Below are positions 32,678-41,406 of a stretch of 64,000 nucleotides of DNA, one piece after another. The first letter of the stretch is position 1. Every line of letters begins with the position of its first letter. Where the stretch lies: contig NZ_ATVO01000006.1 of NCBI RefSeq assembly GCF_000420765.1, forward strand, positions 310,001 through 374,000, written 5' to 3'. A program made the position numbers and the translations under genes. Source of the stretch: Sandarakinorhabdus limnophila DSM 17366 (GTDB lineage: Bacteria > Pseudomonadota > Alphaproteobacteria > Sphingomonadales > Sphingomonadaceae). The notes under the pieces were generated by a model. It saw only the letters and a program-made list of their open reading frames with translations. It was not told the DNA's origin and searched no databases.

Positions 32678-34054
32678 TCAACGCGGCGCCAGTGCCGCCT
32701 CGTTGACCACGCCGCCCTGCTTGTAGAGCGTGCCGCCCTTCATGATGTGGGTGGGGTTCTGCAGCAGCGCGATCGTGCGCAGCACGTCGCCGCGCACGGC
32801 GATGATGTCGGCATATTTGCCCGCAGCGATGGTGCCGCTGTCCTTTTCCACGCCCATGAACTTGGCCGGCCAGTAGGTCGCGGCCTGGATCGCTTCCATC
32901 GCCGGCACATTCAGCCCATTCACCCACACATCCAGCTCGTTCCAGGTTGTCTGGCAGTGGAAGGCGGTGGGAATGCCGCTGTCTGTCCCGATCAGCAGGA
33001 TGGCGCCAGCCTTGCGCAACTGGGCGAACTTGGTGTCCAGCGTGGGTTTGCGGCGCGGTGTGAGCTGGTTGTATTCCAGCGCCGACACATCCTTCAGCGA
33101 GGCCTTGATGTCGGCGACCGTATCGGGCTTCAGCCCGCGCGCCCAGCAGGCATCGTCGAGCTTCTCAGGGTTGGCCAGCAGATTGCCGTGGTTGAACAGG
33201 CCGCTGATGGTGGGCGTCCAATAAAGCGGGTTGCCCCGCACCCGGCCTTCAGCGGCGCGGGCTTCCAGCGCCACCATGATGTCATCGGGATATTTCGGCG
33301 CCGCGCCCAGGCCGGTGTGCTCGAAATTGTCGATGCCGGTTTTCAGGCCGATGCGGATTTCTTCGGGCAGATGGCTGTGGCCCACCACTTTCAGGCCCAG
33401 CTTGTGCGCTTCTTCGACAATGGCGCGGGTGGTGACTTCGCCCACTTCGTCCTGATCGACGAGCTTGATGATGTCGACACCGGCCGCCTTCAGCTTGCGC
33501 ACCTTGGCGCGCGCATCTTCCGCGTTGTCCACGCCCCAGCGGAATGCTTCAGTGCCGGGATAGGCTTTCTTCTGCAGGAACGGCCCGGACACATAGAGGC
33601 GCGGGCCCGGCTTGCGGCCAGCCTTCACATCCTCGCGGATGGCAATGCTTTCGGCCAGCGGGCCACCGAGGTCGCGGGCGCTGGTGACGCCGGCCAGCAG
33701 CAGCTGCACGGCGCTGGCGGGCATGATTTCGGGGCCGAAGCGGTTCAGATACGCCTTGTCCCAATGGGTGTAATCGGCGTGGCCATTGATCATCAGGTGG
33801 ACGTGCATGTCCCACAGGCCGGGCAGCACATCCATGCCTTCGGTAGAGACCACGGTGGCACCCGCCGGCACCGGCAGCGTGGCGACCGTGCCAATAGCGG
33901 CGATGCGATCGCCATCAACCAAGATCACGCTGTTGGCCAACGGTGGCCCGCCCTGACCGTCGATCAGGCGGCCACCCACCAATGCGGTGATAGGTGCGGC
34001 CGTTGCAGCGGCACTGGCCAGCAGGCCCGCAAGGAAAAGGGTGATGGCACGCAT
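32678..34054 (-). CDS. Secreted amidohydrolase
   Basis: The 458-aa protein has a signal peptide (MRAITLFLAGLLASAAATAA) and the metallo-dependent hydrolase fold of the imidazolonepropionase/Xaa-Pro dipeptidase-like group. Metal ligands include MHVH in LPGLWDMHVHLM, a Lys in AAGVDIIKLVDQD (likely carboxylated), GHSHLPE, NFEHTG, and the Asp in LIGTDSGIP. The ending GTIAAGKYADIIAVRGDVL is typical. Secreted members cleave cyclic or N-acyl amino-acid derivatives and mycotoxins; the actual substrate is unknown. Confidence 0.88.
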   Translation of the reverse strand: MRAITLFLAGLLASAAATAAPITALVGGRLIDGQGGPPLANSVILVDGDRIAAIGTVATLPVPAGATVVSTEGMDVLPGLWDMHVHLMINGHADYTHWDKAYLNRFGPEIMPASAVQLLLAGVTSARDLGGPLAESIAIREDVKAGRKPGPRLYVSGPFLQKKAYPGTEAFRWGVDNAEDARAKVRKLKAAGVDIIKLVDQDEVGEVTTRAIVEEAHKLGLKVVGHSHLPEEIRIGLKTGIDNFEHTGLGAAPKYPDDIMVALEARAAEGRVRGNPLYWTPTISGLFNHGNLLANPEKLDDACWARGLKPDTVADIKASLKDVSALEYNQLTPRRKPTLDTKFAQLRKAGAILLIGTDSGIPTAFHCQTTWNELDVWVNGLNVPAMEAIQAATYWPAKFMGVEKDSGTIAAGKYADIIAVRGDVLRTIALLQNPTHIMKGGTLYKQGGVVNEAALAPR

Positions 34055-34121
34055 GGTTGAAGACTCCCTGTTGTGCGCAAGCCGTGGGCCGCGCCTGCGG
34101 GAGCGTCAACCTAACATACTG

Positions 34122-34931
34122 TCATCCAAGCTGATCAAGCGCATGATACAGCAGCACGCCGGCGCACACCGCGACGTTCAAACTGTCTGCGGCACCCAGC
34201 ATCGGCAGTTTCACCACCGCGTCGCACTGCGCGGTGTAATCCGCCGGCAGGCCAGCCTGTTCGTTGCCCATCAGCAGAAAGCAGGGCGCGTTATAGGTCG
34301 CCGCGCGATAATCCACCGCCTGATCGGTGAGCGCCGCGCCCACCAAATGGGCTGGTCCCTGCCGCAGCCAAGCAAAAAACTCCGGCCCGGTTGCCCGCGC
34401 CACCTGGCGGCTGAACAGCGCCCCCATCGAGGCGCGCACCGCCTCCACGCTGAACGGGTCGCACGACTGATCGAGCAAGATCACCCCGCCCGCACCCGTG
34501 GCATCGCAGGTACGCAACATGGTGCCGAAATTGCCGGGGTCCTTCAGATTCTCGGCGACCAGCCACAGCTTCGCGGTGCTGCGGTCGATCCGGTCCAGGG
34601 AGATGTCGGGGATGGGATAGGCGGCGGCAACGGCTTGTGCATTATCCTTGCCGGTGAGCCGCTGCATCAGATCGGGGGTGGTGCGCAGGATGGTGCCGCG
34701 CAAATCCCATGTCGCGTCGATCAGCGCCTGGGTCAGCGCATGGCGTTCGGCTTCGGGCGTGAACAACAGGGTTTCGGGCACCTGTCCCGCGCTGAGCGCC
34801 TCGGTGCAGACCCGCAGCCCTTCGGCCAGAAACTGCCCCGCCTCCCGCCGCCCGCGCTTGTCGGACAGGGCTTTCAGGGCCTTCAATACCGGGTTGGACG
34901 GCGAGGAAATATCGGTGATGCGCGGCTGCAT
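34122..34931 (-). CDS. SpoU-family rRNA/tRNA 2'-O-methyltransferase
   Basis: The 269-aa protein is a SPOUT-class methyltransferase. An N-terminal substrate-binding domain (SSPSNPVLKALKALSDKRGRREAGQFLAEG) is followed by the knotted catalytic domain with motif 1 ENLKDPGNFGTMLRTCDATGAGGVILL, motif 2 FLLMGNEQAGLP and motif 3 LPMLGAADSLNVAVCAGVLLY. It probably methylates a ribose in 23S rRNA (RlmB/TsnR-like); the target base is unknown. Confidence 0.88.
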   Translation of the reverse strand: MQPRITDISSPSNPVLKALKALSDKRGRREAGQFLAEGLRVCTEALSAGQVPETLLFTPEAERHALTQALIDATWDLRGTILRTTPDLMQRLTGKDNAQAVAAAYPIPDISLDRIDRSTAKLWLVAENLKDPGNFGTMLRTCDATGAGGVILLDQSCDPFSVEAVRASMGALFSRQVARATGPEFFAWLRQGPAHLVGAALTDQAVDYRAATYNAPCFLLMGNEQAGLPADYTAQCDAVVKLPMLGAADSLNVAVCAGVLLYHALDQLG

Positions 34932-34943
34932 TGGCGGCGCCTA

Positions 34944-35564
34944 TCACAATGCGACGATATTGTAATTGTGCCAAAGCAGGATGGAGAGGGCCCCCCGGTG
35001 CGGGCGCATCGGTTCGGCCAGCAGGCGCGCGCGCTTCTCGGTGGGCCGCGCGTCCTCACCCAGCATCCGGCCCAGCTGGATCTGCAAGGCCAGATCGCCG
35101 GCCGGGAAAATATCCGCCCGGCCCTCGGCGAACAGCAGATAGATCTCGGCCGACCAGCGCCCGATGCCCTTGATCGACGACAGCAGCGCAATCGCCGCCT
35201 CATCCTCGTCCGGCAGCGCGCCAAAATCGATCTGCCCGCTGGCCACCGCCTCGGCCAGCGCGTGGACATAGCTGGCCTTCTGCCCGGAAAGCCCGGCGCC
35301 ACGCAGCACCTCGAACGGCGTTGCCGCCACTTGGCCGAGATCGTCCATGTCGCCGCCGCACGCTGCTTCCAACTTGTTCCAGATGCTGGCGGCGGCCTTG
35401 GTGCTCACCTGCTGGGCCACGATCGCCCGCATCATGGTGCCGGCACCGCGTGGCCGCAAACGAGGCTCGGGCACGCCATGGCTGGCCAGCGCATCGGCGA
35501 CCGGCGGATGATCGGCGGCCAGCGCGTGGAGACAGGCGTGCAATTGTTCGGCGGAAAGTCCCAT
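34944..35564 (-). CDS. DNA-3-methyladenine glycosylase II (AlkA-like, HhH-GPD)
   Basis: The 206-aa base-excision glycosylase has the helix-hairpin-helix LLSSIKGIGRWSAEIYLLFAEGR followed by catalytic Asp in DIFPAGDLALQ. The upstream AIVAQQVSTKAAASIWNKL and LRGAGLSGQKASYVHALAEAV are standard family segments. It removes alkylated purines. The ATG at 35564 gives a family-length protein; the very long open frame behind it is antisense to the histidine kinase and not coding. It is 12 bases from the downstream SpoU gene and likely co-transcribed with it. Confidence 0.9.
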   Translation of the reverse strand: MGLSAEQLHACLHALAADHPPVADALASHGVPEPRLRPRGAGTMMRAIVAQQVSTKAAASIWNKLEAACGGDMDDLGQVAATPFEVLRGAGLSGQKASYVHALAEAVASGQIDFGALPDEDEAAIALLSSIKGIGRWSAEIYLLFAEGRADIFPAGDLALQIQLGRMLGEDARPTEKRARLLAEPMRPHRGALSILLWHNYNIVAL

Positions 35565-35669
35565 GATCTGCAGCCTAGGCGGCGCGCGCCCGGCTGGCCA
35601 GCCGGGCAGACGGTGGCGTCCGGAAACCGCCAATTTGGCCTTTTCTTCCCATGTCGCTATGGTGCCCCG

Positions 35670-36797
35670 ATGGTTGATCCGCATATCCGCCAAGGCTTTT
35701 TCCGCGACAAGAACCGCGCCTTCTGGATGCTGCAGGGCGGCGGCTGGTTTGCGTATCTGATGTTGCGCGCCCTGTCGGGCCTGGCCAACTCCATGGGCCT
35801 CAATTTCGTGGTGCCGGCGATCATCGTTACGGCCACCGGCTTTTCCATCACGCTGCTGCTGTCGGCCGCCTATCGCCGCCTGATCGCCGTAAAGCCGATC
35901 TGGACGTGGACGCTCACCGCCATGCTGCTGATCGGCGCTTCCGGGCTGTTCTCGGTGCTGGAAGTGTGGGCGCACGCCACCTTCTATCAGCCCGGCTGGC
36001 AACCCAAGGGGGTGCAGTTCTTCGGCGCCATCCTGCTCGATTTCGCCGTGCTCGGCGCGTGGACGGCGCTTTATTATGGCATCAACTATTATCTGCTGCT
36101 GGCCGAACAATCGGCCCGCATGGTCAACATGGCGGCCCAGGCCAACAGCGCCCAGCTGGAAATGCTGCGCTACCAGCTCAATCCGCATTTCCTGTTCAAC
36201 ACGCTGAACAGCATATCGACGCTGGTGCTGCTGAAACAGACGGAGCGCGCCAATGCCATGCTGTCCCGCCTGGCCAGCTTCCTGCGTTACAGCCTGGTCG
36301 GCGAACGCGAAGGCCTGGCGACCGTGGCGCAGGAAGCCGAAGCACTGAAGCTGTATCTGGATATCGAGCGCACACGGTTTGAAGCCCGCCTTCGCACCCG
36401 CTTCGATATCGCGCCCGATGTGATGGAGGCGCGGCTGCCCAGCCTGCTGCTGCAACCCATCATCGAAAATGCCATCAAATATGCCGTCACCCCGGCCGAA
36501 GACGGCGCCGACATCTTGGTGGACGCGCGGCGCATGGGCGATCGGCTGGTAATTACCATCGCAGACACAGGCCCGGGCCTGGGCGCAGTGCCGGCCGAAG
36601 CATCGGGAACCAATGTGGGCCTTGGCAATATCCGCGAGCGGCTGGCGCAAAGCTATGGCGCCGATCACCGCTTCGAACTGGCCGACAATGAACCCCACGG
36701 CCTGATCGTGTTGATCGACATTCCGTTCCAGACCGACAATCCGGCACAACCCGTCGCGCCAGCGGTTGCAACGCCGGTGTTGGCCCCCCAAGTGTAA
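35670..36797 (+). CDS. LytS/YehU-type sensor histidine kinase
   Basis: The 375-aa kinase has an N-terminal membrane domain with four hydrophobic segments (~residues 20-145), a His-kinase domain with phospho-acceptor His in LNPHFLFNTLNSISTLV (~residue 173), and a HATPase core with LLQPIIENAIKYAV, ADTGPGLG and GLGNIRERL. The architecture matches the YehU/LytS family that pairs with LytTR regulators. The cognate regulator starts four bases after its stop. The external signal is unknown. Confidence 0.9.
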   Translation: MVDPHIRQGFFRDKNRAFWMLQGGGWFAYLMLRALSGLANSMGLNFVVPAIIVTATGFSITLLLSAAYRRLIAVKPIWTWTLTAMLLIGASGLFSVLEVWAHATFYQPGWQPKGVQFFGAILLDFAVLGAWTALYYGINYYLLLAEQSARMVNMAAQANSAQLEMLRYQLNPHFLFNTLNSISTLVLLKQTERANAMLSRLASFLRYSLVGEREGLATVAQEAEALKLYLDIERTRFEARLRTRFDIAPDVMEARLPSLLLQPIIENAIKYAVTPAEDGADILVDARRMGDRLVITIADTGPGLGAVPAEASGTNVGLGNIRERLAQSYGADHRFELADNEPHGLIVLIDIPFQTDNPAQPVAPAVATPVLAPQV

Positions 36798-36801
36798 CGC
36801 C

Positions 36802-37593
36802 ATGACCATCCGCACCATACTCGTCGACGACGAGCCACTGGCGATCCAGGGCCTCGAACTGCGGCTGCAGCCGTTCGAGGATGTCGAGATAATCGAACGC
36901 TGCGCCAACGGCCGTGAGGCGATCCGCGCCATTCGCACGCTGAAGCCCGATCTGGTGTTCCTTGATATCCAGATGCCGGGCTTCGACGGTTTCTCCGTCG
37001 TTTCCGGCCTGTCCGATATCGAACCGCCGCTGTTCGTGTTCGTCACCGCCTTCACCCAACATGCACTGAAGGCCTTTGAAGCGCAGGCGGTGGATTATCT
37101 GTTGAAACCCGTGGAGGAAGACCGGCTGGCCGCCACCATCGAGCGCGTGCGCCAGCGCCTTGCGGAAAAGCAGGGCGCGCAGGGCGCCGAGCGGCTGAAG
37201 GAAATCCTTTCCGAAGTCGCACCCGAAGCCCTGCCCGACGATCTTTCGGATGCACCGCAGGCCGGCCGCTTTGAACGGGTGATCAACATCAAGGATCGTG
37301 GCCAGATCTTCCGGGTGGACGTTGGCGATATCGAACGCATCGATGCTGCCGGCGATTACATGTGCATCTACACGGCGGATCAGACGCTGGTGCTGCGCGA
37401 GACGATGAAGGATCTGGAACGCCGGCTCGATCCGAAGAAGTTCCAGCGCATCCACCGCTCCACCATCGTCAATCTCGACAACATCAAGAGCGTGAAGCCG
37501 CACACCAACGGCGAATGCTTCCTGGTGCTGGGCAGCGGCACGCAGGTGAAAGTCTCGCGCTCCTACCGCGACGTGGTGGCGCGCTTCCTCTAA
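36802..37593 (+). CDS. LytTR-family response regulator
   Basis: The 263-aa regulator has a receiver domain (residues 1-120) with acidic pocket DDE at 9-11, phospho-acceptor Asp55 in LVFLDIQMPG and Lys102 in DYLLKPV. A linker leads to a LytTR DNA-binding domain (~165-263) with IERIDAAGDYMCIYT, FQRIHRSTIVNLDNIKSV and KVSRSYRDVV. LytTR proteins bind tandem direct repeats upstream of their targets. It is co-transcribed with the kinase. Its 3' end overlaps the convergent hydrolase by four bases. Confidence 0.92.
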   Translation: MTIRTILVDDEPLAIQGLELRLQPFEDVEIIERCANGREAIRAIRTLKPDLVFLDIQMPGFDGFSVVSGLSDIEPPLFVFVTAFTQHALKAFEAQAVDYLLKPVEEDRLAATIERVRQRLAEKQGAQGAERLKEILSEVAPEALPDDLSDAPQAGRFERVINIKDRGQIFRVDVGDIERIDAAGDYMCIYTADQTLVLRETMKDLERRLDPKKFQRIHRSTIVNLDNIKSVKPHTNGECFLVLGSGTQVKVSRSYRDVVARFL

Positions 37594-38729
37594 AGCGCCC
37601 GGCCCAACCAGTCCGTCACGATGCCGGCTGCTTGGCGAAGATGCTCCGGCTGGAACGCATAATAATGGGTCGCGCCCTTCACTTCGTGCAGTTCGCGGGA
37701 CGTGGCGTTCTCCACGCACTCGAACAATCGCCGCGTGTGGCTGGGCGTGCAGGCATCATCGGCCGTATTGCCCACCACCAGCACCGGCAGCCGGATGCGG
37801 TGGCCAACCTTCAGTGAACAGGCGTTGGATTTGAGGCTCCACTGGGACAGCCATGACCTGAGCGTGGTGAAGCGGCCCAACCCGCCGGGTGAATCGTTGA
37901 TCAGCCGCGGGTCACCCAAATAGCAGCGGCCGGGCGCGCGATCATTGGCGTCAACCGCCGGATCGAGCCAGCACGGCGCCGCCATGGTGCCATGCACGAT
38001 GAAGGCGCGCTCCGCATGCGGGCCTTCGCGGGCTTTCAGTTCGGCCAAGGTCGCTTCCGCCCACGCCGTGATGCGGTTCGACCGTGCCACCTGCCGGGCA
38101 GCATATTCGGCGAGGAAGTCCGCAGAATAGGCCGGTTGCGGGCAATCGGGGCTGTAAAGATTCCACTTCGGATCGCGCACCGGGCCGTTCTCGTCCACCA
38201 CCGAGGCGTCCAGCCACTCGGTCAACGTCTGGCTGCGCGAAACATGCGCTGCGAGCAGCATGATGCCATCAACCGGCGGCAATTTGGCTTCGGCCATCGG
38301 GAATGGATCGCCGGCCGGCGTGTGCGTAACCTGCGGGTCACAGGCTTCGGCCTGGTAGAACAGCGCCAGGCTGCCGCCGCCCGACCAGCCGGCCAACACG
38401 ACGCGTTTATACCCCAGCACCTCGCGGCAATGCGCCACCCAGCGGCCGAGATCGACCGCCACCTTCTCCATGATCAACGCATTGTCGTTGTTGGGATAGC
38501 GCGACACCGCGGTGAGCACGTGCACACCCGCATCGGCCAGCGCCGGCGGCAGCGGCAGATAATGCATGATCCCCATCGGGTGCATGAAGATCACGATGGT
38601 ATCGGATCGCGTCTCCGGCTTGAGATGATGCGCCTGCAACGCCACCACGCCATCGATGCCGCCATAGGTGTCGCGCAGGCCCACTGCCTCGCGAAAGGCG
38701 ATCAGCAGCGGGATACGGCTATAGCTCAT
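37590..38729 (-). CDS. Alpha/beta hydrolase superfamily protein
   Basis: The 379-aa protein has a hydrolase core: IVIFMHPMGIMHYLPLP, a nucleophile elbow VLAGWSGGGSLALFY (Ser in GWSGG), a late LPVLVVGNTADDACTPSHTRRLF acid segment, and a terminal KGATHYYAFQP His. It is larger than typical esterases because of a cap region in the middle. The start at 38729 overlaps the upstream glyoxalase stop. The pairing with an extradiol-like glyoxalase domain protein suggests a two-gene catabolic step; the substrate is unknown. Confidence 0.82.
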   Translation of the reverse strand: MSYSRIPLLIAFREAVGLRDTYGGIDGVVALQAHHLKPETRSDTIVIFMHPMGIMHYLPLPPALADAGVHVLTAVSRYPNNDNALIMEKVAVDLGRWVAHCREVLGYKRVVLAGWSGGGSLALFYQAEACDPQVTHTPAGDPFPMAEAKLPPVDGIMLLAAHVSRSQTLTEWLDASVVDENGPVRDPKWNLYSPDCPQPAYSADFLAEYAARQVARSNRITAWAEATLAELKAREGPHAERAFIVHGTMAAPCWLDPAVDANDRAPGRCYLGDPRLINDSPGGLGRFTTLRSWLSQWSLKSNACSLKVGHRIRLPVLVVGNTADDACTPSHTRRLFECVENATSRELHEVKGATHYYAFQPEHLRQAAGIVTDWLGRAL

Positions 38730-39241
38730 GCCGCCTTCTCGCTGGCCTTGCGGGCGCTCCACGCCTTGATGATGGCATGGGCGGTCTTGGCATCTTCGGC
38801 TAGGATCGCATCGTGTGCGGGCACCCGCGCGGTGATTTCCAGCGGCAAGCCGTTCGGATCGGAGAAATACACCGATTTCACAAAGCCATGATCGATCGGC
38901 CCGAAACAGGGCACACCGGCCGCGTTCAGCTTGTCGCGCCAGTCGAGCAGCTTCACCTCGTCGTCCGCTTCGAACGCGACATGGCGGTCAAAGCCATGCA
39001 CCAGATTGAAATCGCCTTCCTTCACCGTGCCGGGCGCATCGAAGAAGGCGATGAAATTGCCATCGGGCATGCGGAAGAATAGGTGCACGAACGGATTGGG
39101 CCGGCCCGAACCGGGCTCCTTCTCCTCCTGCACCACCGCTTCCAGCGGCAGGCCGAGCACATCTTCGTAAAAGGCCCGCGTTTCCTCGGCGTCGCGGCAA
39201 CGATAGGCGCTGTGGTGAATGCCCTTCAATGCTGTCGTCAT
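38726..39241 (-). CDS. Glyoxalase/dioxygenase (VOC) family protein
   Basis: The 171-aa VOC-fold protein has two paired beta-alpha-beta-beta-beta modules: GIHHSAYRCRDAEETRAFYEDVLGLPLEAVV with a metal-ligand His, and a second half HVAFEADDEVKLLDWRDKLNAAGV...VYFSDPNGLPLEITARV with the His...Glu metal site. AGGAGG lies eight bases before the ATG. The family covers glyoxalase I, extradiol dioxygenases and others. It is translationally coupled to the hydrolase downstream, reminiscent of ring-cleavage gene pairs, though this is inference. Confidence 0.85.
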   Translation of the reverse strand: MTTALKGIHHSAYRCRDAEETRAFYEDVLGLPLEAVVQEEKEPGSGRPNPFVHLFFRMPDGNFIAFFDAPGTVKEGDFNLVHGFDRHVAFEADDEVKLLDWRDKLNAAGVPCFGPIDHGFVKSVYFSDPNGLPLEITARVPAHDAILAEDAKTAHAIIKAWSARKASEKAA

Positions 39242-39305
39242 GGCAGGCCCTCCTTCAACAGGAGAGTGCCATGCACTGCCGCCCCAAGAAAGCCTGCACG
39301 AAGGA

Positions 39306-40043
39306 TCAGGCCGTCCGGGTGGCACTCAGGAAATAATTCACCGACACGTCGCTGCCGATGTGGAAGCCCTTGCCTGGCCGCCACGACAGGCCGGCGGGCT
39401 CCTGCGGGTTCAGGCCGGCGTGGGCCAGTGCTTCGGCGAGTTCGGCCGGCGTGAAGAAGCGGTTCCAGTCGTGGGCGCCCTTGGGGATGGTGCGGGTGAT
39501 ATGTTCCGCCCCGGCGATGACCACGGCCCAGCTGGCCGGCGTGCGGTTGGGGGTGGAGAAGACGGCGAGGCCACCGGGTTTCAACAGGCCGGCCAGCGCG
39601 GCGAAGAAGGCATCGCGGCCGGCGACATGCTCGACGACTTCAAGGCAGGTGATGAGATCATAGCGCGCGCCCGTCGCGGCCAAGTCTTCCACCGCGATGC
39701 ACTGGTAATCGATGCTCAGCCCGCTGGCTTCGGCATGCGCCTTGGCCGCCTCGATATTCTCCGGTGCGGCATCGATGGCGGTGGTGGCCGCACCCATGCG
39801 CGCCAACGGCTCCGCCATCAGACCGGCACCGCAGCCGACATCCAGCGCGGCGAGGCCCGCCAGTGGCCGGCGGCTCTTCGCATCCAGCCCGAAATGCGCC
39901 AGCGCCAGCCCACGGATATAGGCCACGCGCACCGGCGTGATGCGGTGAAGCATGGCAGACGTGCCCTTGGGATTCCACCAGTCGGCCGCCAGCTTGCCAA
40001 AGAAGGCGGCTTCGTCGGGGTTGATGCTGGCGGCTGCTGACAT
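39306..40043 (-). CDS. ubiG: UbiG, ubiquinone biosynthesis O-methyltransferase
   Basis: The 245-aa methyltransferase carries out both O-methylations in ubiquinone synthesis. Characteristic features are the start NPDEAAFFGKLAADWWNPKGTSAMLHRITPVRVAYI, SAM motif I LDVGCGAGLMAEPLARMGA, CLEVVEHV, and the C-terminal HDWNRFFTPAEL and SVNYFLSATR. The start at 40043 matches the family. It is divergent from lysC, a common arrangement in alphaproteobacteria. Confidence 0.93.
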   Translation of the reverse strand: MSAAASINPDEAAFFGKLAADWWNPKGTSAMLHRITPVRVAYIRGLALAHFGLDAKSRRPLAGLAALDVGCGAGLMAEPLARMGAATTAIDAAPENIEAAKAHAEASGLSIDYQCIAVEDLAATGARYDLITCLEVVEHVAGRDAFFAALAGLLKPGGLAVFSTPNRTPASWAVVIAGAEHITRTIPKGAHDWNRFFTPAELAEALAHAGLNPQEPAGLSWRPGKGFHIGSDVSVNYFLSATRTA

Positions 40044-40146
40044 TTTCTTGTCCTGCACGTCTCTAGGGCTTTCTTGCCATTGCCCGCCCACGTTCCTATC
40101 AGGCAAGGGCAATAGTGAAGCACCCTCATAAAGGAAGTCGCCGGCA

Positions 40147-41406
40147 ATGGCCCGGATCGTGATGAAATTCGGTGGCACCTCGATGGCGGGGACGGAGCGG
40201 ATTCGCAACGTTGCATCGCGGGTGAAACGCGAAGTGGACGCCGGCAACGAAGTGGCCGTGGTTGTCTCTGCCATGTCGGGCGAGACGGATCGGCTGGTCG
40301 GTTATTGCCGCGAAGCCTCGCCGCTGGCCGACCCGGCCGAATATGACGTGGTGGTGGCCGCTGGCGAGCAGATCACCTCCGGCCTGCTGGCCATCACCCT
40401 GCAATCGCTGGGCGTGAAGGCGCGCAGCTGGCTGGGTTGGCAATTGCCGATCCGCACCAGCAGCGCCCACAGTGTGGCCCGCATCGAAGACATCGAGACG
40501 GCTGCCATCCTGGCCAGCATGGCGGCGGGCGAAGTGGCGGTGGTGCCGGGCTTCCAGGGGCTGACGGCGGATGAGCGGGTGACAACGCTGGGCCGTGGCG
40601 GATCCGATACGTCGGCGGTGGCGATGGCGGCCGCGCTGAAGGCGGATCGCTGCGACATCTATACTGATGTGGATGGCGTCTACACGACCGATCCGCGCAT
40701 CGTGCCGCGCGCCCGCAAATTGCATCGCATCACCTATGAAGAAATGCTGGAACTGGCCAGCGTGGGCGCCAAGGTGTTGCAGACGCGGTCGGTCGAACTG
40801 GCCATGAAGGAAAAAGTGGTTGTGCAGGTGCTGTCGAGCTTCTCCGACGCGCCGGGCACGCTGGTGGTGGACGAGGATGACGAGATGGAACAGGAACTGA
40901 TCGCCGGCATCGTGGCCGACAAGGGTGAAGCCAAGGTCACGCTGGTGGGCGTGCCCGACAAGCCTGGCGTGGTGGCCGGCATCTTCGGGCCGCTGGCCGA
41001 TGCCAATATCAATGTCGACATGATCGTGCAGAACATCGCCAAGGGGGAAGGCAAGACCGATGTCACCTTCACCGTGCCGCGCGCGCAGCTGCCGGCCTCG
41101 ATGGACGTTCTGGAAAAGGCGCGCGATGCCATCGGTTTTGCGTCCTTGCTGGCCGATGATGATGTGGCCAAGATCTCGGTGGTGGGCGTCGGCATGAAGA
41201 GCCACGCCGGGGTGGCCGCCACCATGTTCCGCGCGCTGGCCAGCCGGGGGATCAATATCCAGGCCATCACCACCTCGGAAATCAAGGTGAGTGTGCTGAT
41301 CCCGATGGATTATGTCGAACTGGCCGTGCGCGTGCTGCACACGGCCTATGGTCTGGATGGGCCGATTGCCGGCGATGTGGCCGAAGATGCGGAGAGCGAT
41401 GCGTGA
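40147..41406 (+). CDS. lysC: Aspartate kinase
   Basis: The 419-aa enzyme phosphorylates aspartate, the first step to lysine, methionine, threonine and diaminopimelate. It shows KFGGTSMAG at residues 6-14, VVSAMSGETD, the LGRGGSDTSAVAMAAALKADRCDIYTDVDGV ATP/aspartate region, and two C-terminal ACT domains (~265-400) for feedback inhibition (VGVPDKPGVVAGIFGPLA and VGVGMKSHAGVAATMFRALASRGINI). AGGAAG precedes the ATG. Its stop overlaps the next gene's GTG start. Confidence 0.96.
   Translation: MARIVMKFGGTSMAGTERIRNVASRVKREVDAGNEVAVVVSAMSGETDRLVGYCREASPLADPAEYDVVVAAGEQITSGLLAITLQSLGVKARSWLGWQLPIRTSSAHSVARIEDIETAAILASMAAGEVAVVPGFQGLTADERVTTLGRGGSDTSAVAMAAALKADRCDIYTDVDGVYTTDPRIVPRARKLHRITYEEMLELASVGAKVLQTRSVELAMKEKVVVQVLSSFSDAPGTLVVDEDDEMEQELIAGIVADKGEAKVTLVGVPDKPGVVAGIFGPLADANINVDMIVQNIAKGEGKTDVTFTVPRAQLPASMDVLEKARDAIGFASLLADDDVAKISVVGVGMKSHAGVAATMFRALASRGINIQAITTSEIKVSVLIPMDYVELAVRVLHTAYGLDGPIAGDVAEDAESDA

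Noticed and set aside
34944-37055. N-terminal extension of the AlkA-like glycosylase to ~700 residues
   Set aside because: The extension is antisense to the histidine kinase; the family-length start at 35564 explains the gene.
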